DNA of 64,000 bases from Flavobacterium agrisoli (lineage in GTDB: Bacteria > Bacteroidota > Bacteroidia > Flavobacteriales > Flavobacteriaceae): contig NZ_JAEHFV010000001.1 of NCBI RefSeq assembly GCF_016522065.1, positions 186,001 to 250,000 of the forward strand, in the 5' to 3' direction. Below, in pieces: positions 45,179 to 53,819 of this stretch (the first letter of the stretch is position 1; each line of letters starts with the position of its first letter). The position numbers and the translations under genes are program-made. The notes under the pieces are model-generated. The model was not told the DNA's origin, made no database searches, and was given only the letters and a program-made list of their open reading frames with translations.

Positions 45179-45994
45179 TTAAACAGCTACGTCGTATTCG
45201 CGTAAAGCGTTATTTAATGATGTTTTTAAATCCGTAGAAGGTTTACGTGTTCCGATGATTAAAGCACAAGGTACCTGGTATTCGCCAGTAGCAAATTTTT
45301 TAGTATAACTTCCAGGAATAACAACCGAACGAGCTGGTACAAAACCTTTCATTTCAACTGGCTCCTCACCAGTAACATCAATAATTTTGGTAGAAGCAGT
45401 CAAACAAACATTTGCACCTAAAACAGCTTCTTTACCCACATGAACACCTTCCACTACAATACAACGAGAACCGATAAAAGCACCGTCTTCGATAATTACA
45501 GGAGCAGCTTGTAATGGCTCTAAAACACCACCAATTCCTACGCCACCACTCAAGTGAACATCTTTACCAATTTGAGCACAGCTACCCACAGTTGCCCAAG
45601 TATCTACCATAGTTCCAGCATCAACATAAGCACCAATATTTACATAACTTGGCATCATGATAACTCCGCTAGAGATAAATGAACCATAACGAGCTGAAGC
45701 TCCTGGAACTACACGAACTCCTTTGTCGGCGTAGTCTTTTTTCAATTCCATTTTGTCGTGGTATTCAAAAATTCCAGCTTCCCAAGTTTCCATTTTTTGA
45801 ATAGGGAAGTACATTACTACTGCTTTTTTAACCCATTCGTTTACTTGCCAACCATCACCTTTTGGTTCAGCAACACGCAATTTACCAGAATCTAATAATT
45901 CGATAACTTCTCTAATGGCATCGGTAGTTTTTGTTTCTTGTAGTAAAGCGCGGTTTTCCCAAGCTTGTTCTATTATAGATTGTAATTCGTTCAT
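45179..45994 (-). CDS. dapD: Tetrahydrodipicolinate N-succinyltransferase
   Basis: A 271-residue left-handed beta-helix acyltransferase of the succinylase route to meso-diaminopimelate and lysine. It uses succinyl-CoA. After the helical N-terminal domain (NELQSIIEQAWENRALL) come hexapeptide repeats: VRVVPGASARYGSFISSGV, NIGAYVDAGTMVDTWATVGS and CAQIGKDVHLSGGVGIGGVL, then LEPLQAAPVIIEDGAFIGSR. The ATG at 45994 starts the conserved MNELQ. A longer frame to 46039 begins at a TTG that is the -33 promoter element, so I reject it. Confidence 0.95.
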   Translation of the reverse strand: MNELQSIIEQAWENRALLQETKTTDAIREVIELLDSGKLRVAEPKGDGWQVNEWVKKAVVMYFPIQKMETWEAGIFEYHDKMELKKDYADKGVRVVPGASARYGSFISSGVIMMPSYVNIGAYVDAGTMVDTWATVGSCAQIGKDVHLSGGVGIGGVLEPLQAAPVIIEDGAFIGSRCIVVEGVHVGKEAVLGANVCLTASTKIIDVTGEEPVEMKGFVPARSVVIPGSYTKKFATGEYQVPCALIIGTRKPSTDLKTSLNNALREYDVAV

Positions 45995-46011
45995 TTTTGA
46001 TAAATTTTTGG

Positions 46012-46039
46012 CAAATATACCATTTTTAACCAATAGCAA
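46012..46039 (-). promoter_or_regulatory. dapD promoter
   Basis: On the minus strand: TTG (46039-46037), 17 bases, TATATTTG (46019-46012), then 17 bases to the ATG at 45994. Both elements and the spacer match the Bacteroidetes consensus exactly. Confidence 0.7.
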
Positions 46040-46095
46040 AAAAGAGAAATGTCTTGAAAATGTTATGGATTTAACTCAAGGTTTTTTAATTTTTG

Positions 46096-46103
46096 TAAAT
46101 TTG
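46096..46103 (+). promoter_or_regulatory. -7 promoter box of the methyltransferase gene
   Basis: TAAATTTG, an exact TAnnTTTG match, 21 bases before the ATG at 46125. Confidence 0.45.
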
Positions 46104-46124
46104 ATAAATCACAAGAAAGTCAAT

Positions 46125-46859
46125 ATGAAAGATAATTTTTCGAAACAAGCTTCAGGATATTCAAAGTATCGACCACATTATCCTAAGGAAATGATCGATT
46201 ATTTGATTTCATTTGTCAATAATAAATCAATGGCGCTTGATATTACTACAGGAAATGGGCAAATTGCTCAGAAACTGTCTGCTGTTTTTGAAAAAGTTTA
46301 CGCAACAGATATAAGTCAAAAACAACTCGATAATGCTGTTCAGGCTTCTAATATTATTTATCAATTAGAACCCGCTGAAAAAACATCATTTGAAGATAAA
46401 ACTTTCGATTTGATTACTGTTGCTCAAGCGATTCATTGGTTTGATTTCGATTCTTTTTACAAAGAGATTTATAGAATCTTGAAACCTGAAGGAATTTTTG
46501 CTGTTTTAGGATATGGATTGTTTTCAACCAATCCTGAATCAGATGTAATAATCCACAATTATTATTATAATATTGTTGGTCCTTATTGGGATAAAGAGCG
46601 AAAGTATTTGGATGAAAATTACACAACTATTCCTTTTCCTTTTGATGAAATTAAAGCTGAAAGTTTCGAAAATAATTTCACATGGACTTTTGAAGAACTA
46701 ATAGGTTATCTTGAAACTTGGTCGTCGACACAACATTATATTTCGAAAAATGGCAACAATCCATTGTATATCATCAGTGAAGAATTAAAAAAATCTTGGC
46801 AAAAAAATGACAAGAAAGTGACTTTCCCATTGTTGTTTAGAATAGGGAAGTTAAAATAG
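46125..46859 (+). CDS. Class I SAM-dependent methyltransferase
   Basis: A 244-residue Rossmann methyltransferase. The start KDNFSKQASGYSKYRPHYP is common in a group of small-molecule methyltransferases. Motif I is ALDITTGNGQIAQKL, motif II acidic residue in KVYATDISQKQLDNA, then LITVAQAIHWFDFDSFYKEI and RILKPEGIFAVLGYG. Substrate unknown. I use the ATG at 46125; the frame reaches back to 45915 but that part lies antisense to dapD and before the promoter box. It sits between dapD and ruvX. Confidence 0.85.
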   Translation: MKDNFSKQASGYSKYRPHYPKEMIDYLISFVNNKSMALDITTGNGQIAQKLSAVFEKVYATDISQKQLDNAVQASNIIYQLEPAEKTSFEDKTFDLITVAQAIHWFDFDSFYKEIYRILKPEGIFAVLGYGLFSTNPESDVIIHNYYYNIVGPYWDKERKYLDENYTTIPFPFDEIKAESFENNFTWTFEELIGYLETWSSTQHYISKNGNNPLYIISEELKKSWQKNDKKVTFPLLFRIGKLK

Positions 46860-46860
46860 A

Positions 46861-46868
46861 TATCTTTG
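46861..46868 (+). promoter_or_regulatory. -7 promoter box of ruvX
   Basis: TATCTTTG, an exact TAnnTTTG match, starts 2 bases after the methyltransferase stop and 22 before the ruvX ATG. It suggests ruvX has its own promoter. Confidence 0.45.
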
Positions 46869-46882
46869 ATAAAAAAAATAAT

Positions 46883-47293
46883 ATGCCAAGAATACTTGCT
46901 ATAGATTACGGACAAAAACGCACCGGAATAGCGGTAACGGATGAGATGCAAATTATTGCTTCGGGTTTAACTACTGTTCCGACTCATACTTTAATTGATT
47001 TTTTGAAAAATTATTTCGAAAAAGAAAAAGTTGAAGCTGTTTTAATAGGAGAACCCAAACAAATGAACGGACAGCCTTCGCAAAGTGCTTCGATTATTAA
47101 AGGCTTTGCAACTCATTTTTCAAATATTTTTCCTGAAATGAAAGTAGTTAGAGTTGATGAACGATTTACTTCAAAAATGGCTTTTCAAACCATGATTGAT
47201 AGTGGTTTAAATAAAAAACAACGTCAAAATAAAGCCTTGATAGATGAAATTTCGGCAACTATTTTATTGCAAGATTATTTACGTCAAAAATAA
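46883..47293 (+). CDS. ruvX: RuvX/YqgF Holliday-junction resolvase family
   Basis: A 136-residue RNase H-fold nuclease, full family length. The start RILAIDYGQKRTGIAVTDEM holds the first catalytic Asp. AVLIGEPKQMNGQPSQSA is the G-x-P loop, VVRVDERFTSKMA the conserved D-E-R-(F/L)-(T/S), and NKALIDEISATILLQDYL the C-terminal Asp helix. Members act in 16S rRNA 5'-end processing and/or resolve junctions. It lies within a run from dapD to ruvX that is interrupted by the methyltransferase gene. Confidence 0.93.
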   Translation: MPRILAIDYGQKRTGIAVTDEMQIIASGLTTVPTHTLIDFLKNYFEKEKVEAVLIGEPKQMNGQPSQSASIIKGFATHFSNIFPEMKVVRVDERFTSKMAFQTMIDSGLNKKQRQNKALIDEISATILLQDYLRQK

Positions 47294-47383
47294 TATGGCT
47301 TTTTGAAGCTTTTAACTCTGTGAATTTTAAATTCTATAACTTAAAAGGACTGAATTATACTTTTTTATTGTGATTTTCTGAAG

Positions 47384-47391
47384 TATCTTTG
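47384..47391 (+). promoter_or_regulatory. -7 promoter box of mqo
   Basis: TATCTTTG, an exact TAnnTTTG match, 24 bases before the ATG at 47416. A TTG at 47389, the end of this box, is not a credible start. Confidence 0.6.
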
Positions 47392-47415
47392 CACTTTCTT
47401 AAAAATAATATTAAA

Positions 47416-48912
47416 ATGGCAGATAATACGATACGTTCTAATTCTGATGTAGTACTTATTGGAGCAGGAATAATGAGTGCAACTCTTGGTTTGATTTTAA
47501 AGGAATTACAACCTGATTTAAAAATTGAAATTTACGAAAGACTAGATGTGGCGGCTGCAGAAAGTTCTGATGCTTGGAACAATGCCGGTACAGGGCATTC
47601 TGCTTTTTGCGAATTGAATTATACTCCCGAAAAGAAAGACGGTACTGTAGAAACCAAAAAAGCAATTTCTATTGCAGAATCGTTTGAAGTTTCGCGTCAA
47701 TTTTGGTCTTATTTAGTAGAGCAAAACAAAGTACCTTCGCCTGAAAATTTTATAAAAAGTGTTCCTCATATCAGTTTTGTTTGGGGAGATAAAAATGTTT
47801 CCTTTCTTAAAACTCGTTTTGAAGCATTAAAGCAAAATCCATTGTTTAAAGAAATGGTTTTTAGTACCGATTTCTCTGAATTAAGTCAGTGGATGCCTTT
47901 GGTTATGGAAGGACGAAATCCTTCGGAAAAAGTAGCGGGTACTTCTATGGCAATTGGTACCGATGTTAATTTTGGTGCTTTAACTCGAAGTATGTTTGCT
48001 TATTTATCAAAAATGGATGGTGTTTCGATGCATTTTAACCACGAAGTTAAAAAACTAAAACAGCGAGATGATAAGTCTTGGCGCATTAAAATTAACGATT
48101 TAACTACGGGTCAAAAGCGTAAAGCATATACTAAGTTTGTGTTTATCGGAGCTGGAGGTGGTTCTTTACCATTATTAGAAAAAGCCGATGTTCAAGAAGG
48201 AAAAGGTTACGGAGGATTTCCAGTAAGTGGACAATGGCTTAAATGTACTAATCCAGAAGTTATAGAAAAACATGCTGCAAAAGTATACGGAAAAGCCAGT
48301 GTAGGTGCGCCTCCTATGTCAGTTCCGCATATCGATACACGTGTTATTGATGGCAAAAAACAATTGTTATTTGGACCATTTGCAGGGTTTTCAACACGAT
48401 TTTTGAAAAACGGTTCGTATTCGGATTTGCCCTTGTCGATTCAATTAGATAATATTTTACCGATGCTTTCTGCGGGGATTAAAAACATTCCTTTAACGAA
48501 ATATTTAATTCAGCAAGTTCGTCAGTCTCAAGATGACCGAATTGAAGCTTTACGCGAATATTTACCTAATGCAAATGCGAAAGACTGGGTATTGGAACGA
48601 GCTGGACAACGAGTTCAAGTTATTAAAAAAGATAAAGTGAATGGTGGTGGTGTTTTAGAATTCGGAACAGAAGTTATTAACACGCAAGATGGGACTTTAG
48701 CTGTTTTATTAGGTGCTTCTCCAGGAGCATCAACAGCCGTTTCTATTATGGTTGATTTGATTGAAAGATGTTTTAAAGACCAAGCTAAATCAACTGAATG
48801 GCAAAGTAAATTTAAAACGATGATTCCTTCTTACGGACAAACTTTAAACGATAAACCAGAGTTGTTAAGTGAAATTAGAAATCATACCGCTACGGTTTTG
48901 AAATTGAAATAA
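47416..48912 (+). CDS. mqo: Malate:quinone oxidoreductase
   Basis: A 498-residue FAD enzyme that oxidises malate to oxaloacetate and passes electrons to the quinone pool at the inner face of the membrane. It has the FAD site DVVLIGAGIMSATLGLIL, AAESSDAWNNAGTGHSAFCE, the GTDVNFGALTR segment, KFVFIGAGGGSLPLLEKAD, and the C-terminal LAVLLGASPGASTAVSIM. Length and motifs are those of Mqo, an alternative to NAD-linked malate dehydrogenase in the citric acid cycle. The ATG at 47416 (MADNT) is chosen over an upstream TTG in the promoter. Confidence 0.95.
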   Translation: MADNTIRSNSDVVLIGAGIMSATLGLILKELQPDLKIEIYERLDVAAAESSDAWNNAGTGHSAFCELNYTPEKKDGTVETKKAISIAESFEVSRQFWSYLVEQNKVPSPENFIKSVPHISFVWGDKNVSFLKTRFEALKQNPLFKEMVFSTDFSELSQWMPLVMEGRNPSEKVAGTSMAIGTDVNFGALTRSMFAYLSKMDGVSMHFNHEVKKLKQRDDKSWRIKINDLTTGQKRKAYTKFVFIGAGGGSLPLLEKADVQEGKGYGGFPVSGQWLKCTNPEVIEKHAAKVYGKASVGAPPMSVPHIDTRVIDGKKQLLFGPFAGFSTRFLKNGSYSDLPLSIQLDNILPMLSAGIKNIPLTKYLIQQVRQSQDDRIEALREYLPNANAKDWVLERAGQRVQVIKKDKVNGGGVLEFGTEVINTQDGTLAVLLGASPGASTAVSIMVDLIERCFKDQAKSTEWQSKFKTMIPSYGQTLNDKPELLSEIRNHTATVLKLK

Positions 48913-48930
48913 TAACATAATTTCCTCATA

Positions 48931-48969
48931 AAAAAGGCTTTCTAAATTTCAATTAGAAAGCCTTTTTTA
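48931..48969. terminator. Bidirectional terminator, mqo / terC
   Basis: AAAAAGGCTTTCTAA (48931-48945) pairs perfectly with TTAGAAAGCCTTTTT (48953-48967). It sits between two convergent genes. Confidence 0.9.
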
Positions 48970-48988
48970 TTTTCTTAAAAATTAAAAT

Positions 48989-49942
48989 TTATTCCAAATC
49001 TTTAGTTTTGTTTTTCTGCAATGAAACTAGGATTCCTATAATTAGTGATAATGCAATAAAGCCTAATGATGCCCATTCCGGAATGTGAATGAATTGATGT
49101 AATAACATTTTTAAGCCTACAAAACTTAAAATTGCTATTAAACTGTATTCCAATTGGCTGAATTTTTCGAGCATATTTGCCAAAAAGAAATACATCGAAC
49201 GCAAGCCTAAAATGGCAAAAATATTAGAACTAAATACAATAAATGGATCGGAAGTTATAGCTAATATGGCCGGCACGCTGTCAATTGCAAATAATACATC
49301 CATTACTTCAATGACTATTAAGGCTACAAATAAAGGGGTAGCGGCTTTTTTTCCTTTATTGTTTCGAATGAAAAAATTTTCGCCATCGGTTTCGGATGTC
49401 ATCGGAATTATTTTTCCTAATGTTTTGTATACAAAAGAATCTTTAGGATGAAAGTCTTCTTCATCTTTAGAGAACAACATTTTTATGGCAGTAAATAACA
49501 AAAACAACCCAAATACATAAGTTGTCCAGGTAAATTTATTGATGAGCATCACGCCAAAAAATATCATGATTCCTCTAAAAACAATGGCGCCAAGAATTCC
49601 CCAAAATAGGACTCGATGCTGGTACTTTTGAGCAATTTTAAATGAGGAAAAAATAATTGCTATTACAAAAATATTATCTATGCTTAATGAAAGCTCGATA
49701 AGATAGCCTGTAATGAATTTCATCGAAGCTACTGCGGGTTTTAATTGATCGGGATTATTTATATACTCATTGGAATATAACCAATAAATGACACCCGAAA
49801 ATAAAAAAGAAAGACTAACCCAAATTAAGGTCCATTTGCTTGCTTCTTTAGAAGAAATGATATGAGGAGTTTTATTAAAAACGCCCAAATCTAAGGCTAA
49901 AATAACAACAACAAGTGCTAAAAATGAGATCCAAACAATCAT
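48989..49942 (-). CDS. TerC/Alx-family membrane protein
   Basis: A 317-residue inner-membrane protein with about nine helices. The conserved acidic sites are in TGYLIELSLSIDNIFVIAII and IEVMDVLFAIDSVPAILAI, the two E-x-(S/D)-L-S-x-D-N halves of TerC proteins. Family members are linked to tellurite resistance and to manganese export, including metal loading of exported proteins. The first helix (FLALVVVILALDLGVF) also matches Alx. No riboswitch-like leader is evident upstream. The gene is convergent with mqo. Confidence 0.92.
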   Translation of the reverse strand: MIVWISFLALVVVILALDLGVFNKTPHIISSKEASKWTLIWVSLSFLFSGVIYWLYSNEYINNPDQLKPAVASMKFITGYLIELSLSIDNIFVIAIIFSSFKIAQKYQHRVLFWGILGAIVFRGIMIFFGVMLINKFTWTTYVFGLFLLFTAIKMLFSKDEEDFHPKDSFVYKTLGKIIPMTSETDGENFFIRNNKGKKAATPLFVALIVIEVMDVLFAIDSVPAILAITSDPFIVFSSNIFAILGLRSMYFFLANMLEKFSQLEYSLIAILSFVGLKMLLHQFIHIPEWASLGFIALSLIIGILVSLQKNKTKDLE

Positions 49943-50022
49943 ATTTTATTTTTTTGGTTTTACACAAAGATAAATCATGAAATTTGGATATTTTACTTTT
50001 AAAAAATAAATAAATAAAAAAA

Positions 50023-50050
50023 AATGCCTTCAAAAAGAAGGCATTTAAAA
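50023..50050 (-). terminator. Terminator after GSII glutamine synthetase
   Basis: AAATGCCTTC (50023-50032) pairs with GAAGGCATTT (50038-50047); on the minus strand it is followed by a T-rich run. Confidence 0.85.
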
Positions 50051-50068
50051 AATAGTAATATGTTGAAA

Positions 50069-51085
50069 TTATAAAGCTGACTTAACAGTTTTGATAATTC
50101 TAGCAGCAATTTTGTATGGATCTCCGTTTGAAGCTGGTCTTCTGTCTTCCAACCAACCTTTCCAACCTTTTTGAACAGTCATTAAAGGAATACGGATTGA
50201 ACATCCTCTGTCAGATACTCCGTAAGAGAAATCGTTGATAGAAGCAGTTTCGTGTTTACCAGTTAAACGTTGTTCGTTGTAAGCACCATAAACTTCAATA
50301 TGTTCTTTAGTTACAGGACGGAAAGCTTCACAGATTTTCTCGTATGTTTCTTTAGAACCACATGTTCTTAATACTTCGTTAGAGAAGTTAGCGTGCATTC
50401 CAGAACCGTTCCAGTCTGTGTCACCAAGTGGTTTTGGGTGGTATTCAATATAGTAACCGTATTTTTCAGTCAAACGATCTAATAAATAACGAGCTACCCA
50501 GATTTCGTCACCTGCTTTTTTAGCTCCTTTTGCAAATAATTGGAACTCCCATTGTCCGCAAGCAACTTCTTGGTTAATACCTTCAAAGTTAATTCCAGCA
50601 GCGATACACAAATCAGCATGTTCTTCTACTAGTTTTCTCCCGTGAGTGTTTTTTCCACCTACAGAGCAGTAGTACATTCCTTGTGGAGCAGGATATCCTC
50701 CAACAGGGAAACCTAAAGGCAATAATGTTTTAGTATCCATGATGAAGTATTCTTGTTCAAAACCAAACCAGAAATCATCATTATCATCATCAATAGTTGC
50801 TCTACCGTTAGAAGGGTGTGGTGTTCCATCAGCATTCATTACCTCACACATTACCAAGTAACCGTTAATACGAGTTGGGTCTGGGTAAATAGCTACTGGT
50901 ACTAACAAACAATCAGATGAACCACCTTCTGCTTGTCTAGTTGATGAACCGTCAAAAGACCAATTTCCAATTTCTTCTAATGTTCCTTGAAAATTTTCGT
51001 GCTCTTCAACTTTAGTTTTACTTCTAAGATTTTGAGTTGGTTCATATCCATCTAACCAAAGGTACTCTAACTTTATTTTAGCCAT
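50069..51085 (-). CDS. Glutamine synthetase, type II (eukaryote-like)
   Basis: A 338-residue glutamine synthetase of the short GSII class. The start KIKLEYLWLDGYEPTQNLRSK and the beta-grasp part (NWSFDGSSTRQAEGGSSDC) are followed by the catalytic domain: FGFEQEYFIMD, GMYYCSVGGKNTHGRKLVEE, INQEVACGQWEFQLF, NGSGMHANFSNE and CSIRIPLMTVQ. It makes glutamine from glutamate, ammonia and ATP in the cytoplasm. GSII enzymes form decamers and lack the adenylylation Tyr of GSI. It is divergent from a GSIII gene, with a repeat-bearing 416-base control region in between. Confidence 0.95.
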   Translation of the reverse strand: MAKIKLEYLWLDGYEPTQNLRSKTKVEEHENFQGTLEEIGNWSFDGSSTRQAEGGSSDCLLVPVAIYPDPTRINGYLVMCEVMNADGTPHPSNGRATIDDDNDDFWFGFEQEYFIMDTKTLLPLGFPVGGYPAPQGMYYCSVGGKNTHGRKLVEEHADLCIAAGINFEGINQEVACGQWEFQLFAKGAKKAGDEIWVARYLLDRLTEKYGYYIEYHPKPLGDTDWNGSGMHANFSNEVLRTCGSKETYEKICEAFRPVTKEHIEVYGAYNEQRLTGKHETASINDFSYGVSDRGCSIRIPLMTVQKGWKGWLEDRRPASNGDPYKIAARIIKTVKSAL

Positions 51086-51501
51086 AACAATAATAGATTA
51101 ATTTTATTTTTTGATTTTTAAACATTGCAAATATAAATTTTATTTCTCGCTGGCAAAAATTAGGGGGTATGTTTTGTATGTTAAACTCTTATTTTTAGCA
51201 TAACGGCAATTTGTTAGGGGGCAATTTGTAAAAAAAGTAAAAATATCGGGTTATATATCGAATTCTATAATGAAATCGGTTTTATCGGGTTAATTCTAAT
51301 TTGTTAAATTGTTAATTTTATATTAACAAATATGAATTTTTGTTATATTTTTTTAGTTGAAATTTATTATTCTTTGAAAAAGCTTGTTTTTATTGCTAAT
51401 AATGCTCTGAATCTGTCTGTTTTGTAGCTTTTAAAGAGGCAATTATTCCGTATCTTTGTAAAACAATAAAAATCGAAATATTAATATAAAAATAAAATAC
51501 A
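51086..51501. promoter_or_regulatory. Divergent control region GSII / GSIII with direct repeats
   Basis: This 416-base AT-rich region holds the GSII promoter (minus strand TTG 51156-51154, 18 bases, TATATTTG 51135-51128) and the GSIII -7 box TATCTTTG at 51451-51458. Two copies of TTAGGGGG lie at 51160-51167 and 51214-51221, just upstream of the GSII -33 element and 54 bases apart. Two copies of TATCGGGTTA lie at 51244-51253 and 51283-51292, with a related AATCGGTTTT between them. No ORF is present. These look like binding sites for nitrogen-dependent control; the regulator is unknown. Confidence 0.55.
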
Positions 51502-53691
51502 ATGGCAACATTACGTTTTCAAGCCTTAAAAGAAGCATCCAATAGAAAACCGATTCATTTTGAAGAAATAGGTAAAAAATCAGCATTATTTGGGTCGAAT
51601 GTTTTTAATGAAAAAGCCATGAAAAAATATTTAACTTCAGATGCGCTTAAAGCTGTTGGGGATGCAGTGTTGCACGGAAGCAAAATTGATAGAAAATTAG
51701 CCGATTATATTGCCATGGGTATGAAGGAATGGGCTTTGTCTAAAGGAGTAACTCATTATACACACTGGTTTCAACCTTTAACAGGAACCACTGCCGAAAA
51801 ACACGATGCTTTTTTTGAAACTTCATTTGATGGCAGTGATGCTGTTGAGAAATTTGGCGGAGCACAATTAGTGCAACAAGAGCCAGATGCATCTAGTTTT
51901 CCTAATGGAGGAATTCGTAATACTTTTGAAGCTCGTGGTTATACTGCCTGGGATCCTACATCGCCCGCATTTATTTTTGGAACTACGCTTTGTATTCCTA
52001 CTGTTTTTATATCGTATACCGGTGAGGCATTAGATAATAAAATTCCGCTTTTGCGAGCTTTGTCCGCAATAGATGATGCGGCGACCGAAGTCTGCAAATA
52101 TTTTGATAAAAATGTCAAAAAAGTAACCGCTACATTAGGCTGGGAACAAGAATATTTTTTGATAGACAAATCGTTAGCGCAAAGTAGACCCGATTTGATG
52201 ATGACTGGTAGAACATTACTAGGGCATACCTCAGCAAAAGGACAGCAATTAGACGATCATTATTTTGGTTCTATTCCTACTCGTGCCCTGACTTACATGC
52301 GTGATTTAGAACAAGAATGTATTTTATTAGGAATACCAGTTAAAACACGTCATAACGAAGTAGCGCCGAATCAATTTGAATTAGCGCCAATTTTTGAAGA
52401 AACCAATTTGGCTGTAGACCACAACTGTTTGTTGATGGATATTATGCAAAAAGTGGCCGAACGCCATGATTTTAAAGTTTTGCTTCACGAAAAGCCTTTT
52501 AAAGGGGTTAATGGTTCGGGTAAACACAATAACTGGTCTTTGGCAACCGATACGGGAGTGAATTTGTTAAGTCCTAGTAAAACACCAATGAGTAATTTGC
52601 AGTTTTTAACCTTTTTTGTTAATACAATTAAGGCGGTAAATGATCACGAATCATTGTTAAGAGCCGCAATAGCTACCGCTAGTAATGATCATCGCTTGGG
52701 AGCCAACGAAGCACCGCCTGCAATTATTTCGGTTTTTATTGGAGAACAATTGACCAAAGTTTTGTCAGAATTAGAGGTAGTAACTAAAGGGAAATTATCT
52801 CCCGAAGAAAAAACGGATTTAAAACTAAATGTTGTGGGGAAAATTCCAGACGTTTTGTTAGATAATACCGATCGAAATAGAACCTCTCCTTTTGCTTTTA
52901 CAGGTAATAAATTTGAGTTTAGAGCGGTAGGTTCAATGTCCAATTGTTCCAATGCCATGACCACATTAAATGCCATAGTAGCCAAACAATTGCGAGATTT
53001 TAAGATTGAAGTAGATGCCTTAATCGAAAACAAATCAATGAAAAAGGATGATGCGATTTTTAATGTTATCCGAGAGTACATCAAACAATCTAAAAAAATC
53101 TTATTTGAAGGCGATGGGTATAGCGAAGCTTGGGAAAAAGAGGCCGCTAAAAGAGGTTTAACAAATTTTAAAACCACTCCCGAAGCTTTAAAAGCTAGAG
53201 CATCGAAAGAAGCATTAGATTTATTTTCCGAACTCGGAATTATGAATCAGGTAGAAGTGGAAGCGCGCTATGAAATTGAATTAGAAGAGTATACCAAGAA
53301 AATTCAGATTGAAGGTCGCGTTTTGGGCGATATTTCTCGTAATCATGTTATTCCAACCGCAATTCGTTATCAAAATACGTTGATTGATAATGTAAAAGGG
53401 TTGAAAGAAATTTTTGGAAAAGATTTTGAAATTTATGCCAAAGAACAAATTGCCATTATCAAAGAAATTTCGAGCCATATCGAAGGAATTAATTCGAAAG
53501 TTTTAGCGATGACCGACGAACGTAGAAAAGCCAATCAATTAGAAGATGCACAAATCAAAGCCGAAGTTTACTGCAATAAAGTAAAACCTTATTTTGAAAA
53601 TATTCGTAATCATTGTGATAAATTGGAATTAATTGTTGATGATGAAACTTGGACTTTAACCAAATACAGAGAATTATTGTTTATTAAATAG
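51502..53691 (+). CDS. glnN: Glutamine synthetase, type III (GSIII)
   Basis: At 729 residues this is the full length of the GSIII class found in Bacteroidetes and cyanobacteria. The N-terminus LRFQALKEASNRKPIHFEE and THYTHWFQPLTGTTAEKHD are class-specific. The catalytic core has LGWEQEYFLIDKSLA, TRHNEVAPNQFELAPIFEE, HEKPFKGVNGSGKHNNWSLA and NRTSPFAFTGNKFEFRAVGS. The C-terminal 200 residues are a GSIII-only helical part. It forms dodecamers and works in ammonia assimilation. It has its own promoter box at 51451-51458 and a terminator after the stop. Confidence 0.96.
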   Translation: MATLRFQALKEASNRKPIHFEEIGKKSALFGSNVFNEKAMKKYLTSDALKAVGDAVLHGSKIDRKLADYIAMGMKEWALSKGVTHYTHWFQPLTGTTAEKHDAFFETSFDGSDAVEKFGGAQLVQQEPDASSFPNGGIRNTFEARGYTAWDPTSPAFIFGTTLCIPTVFISYTGEALDNKIPLLRALSAIDDAATEVCKYFDKNVKKVTATLGWEQEYFLIDKSLAQSRPDLMMTGRTLLGHTSAKGQQLDDHYFGSIPTRALTYMRDLEQECILLGIPVKTRHNEVAPNQFELAPIFEETNLAVDHNCLLMDIMQKVAERHDFKVLLHEKPFKGVNGSGKHNNWSLATDTGVNLLSPSKTPMSNLQFLTFFVNTIKAVNDHESLLRAAIATASNDHRLGANEAPPAIISVFIGEQLTKVLSELEVVTKGKLSPEEKTDLKLNVVGKIPDVLLDNTDRNRTSPFAFTGNKFEFRAVGSMSNCSNAMTTLNAIVAKQLRDFKIEVDALIENKSMKKDDAIFNVIREYIKQSKKILFEGDGYSEAWEKEAAKRGLTNFKTTPEALKARASKEALDLFSELGIMNQVEVEARYEIELEEYTKKIQIEGRVLGDISRNHVIPTAIRYQNTLIDNVKGLKEIFGKDFEIYAKEQIAIIKEISSHIEGINSKVLAMTDERRKANQLEDAQIKAEVYCNKVKPYFENIRNHCDKLELIVDDETWTLTKYRELLFIK

Positions 53692-53710
53692 TTTTCATTT
53701 AATTATATTT

Positions 53711-53744
53711 AAAAAGTCTTATCGTGTTTGGTAAGGCTTTTTTT
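53711..53744 (+). terminator. Terminator after GSIII
   Basis: AAAAAGTCTTA pairs with TAAGGCTTTTT with one wobble, followed by a T-run. Confidence 0.75.
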
Positions 53745-53788
53745 GTTCCAATAAAAAGGCTTGTTGGTATAAAATATTTTTGAATGAT

Positions 53789-53796
53789 TATCTTTG
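53789..53796 (+). promoter_or_regulatory. -7 promoter box of the agmatine deiminase gene
   Basis: TATCTTTG, an exact TAnnTTTG match, 23 bases before the ATG at 53820. Confidence 0.5.
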
Positions 53797-53819
53797 CACT
53801 TTAATTATAGCTTTTTTTT

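Noticed and set aside
45915..46124. A 70-residue N-terminal extension of the methyltransferase frame
   Set aside because: It runs antisense to dapD and before the promoter box at 46096, and the residues look non-protein-like. The ATG at 46125 starts the conserved family sequence.
48989..49942. A manganese riboswitch in front of the TerC/Alx-type gene
   Set aside because: The sequence upstream of 49942 is short and AT-rich, with no paired stems of the known riboswitch class.
52689..53177. A 162-codon minus-strand frame inside GSIII
   Set aside because: It mirrors the codon pattern of the real gene on the other strand and carries no recognisable motif.
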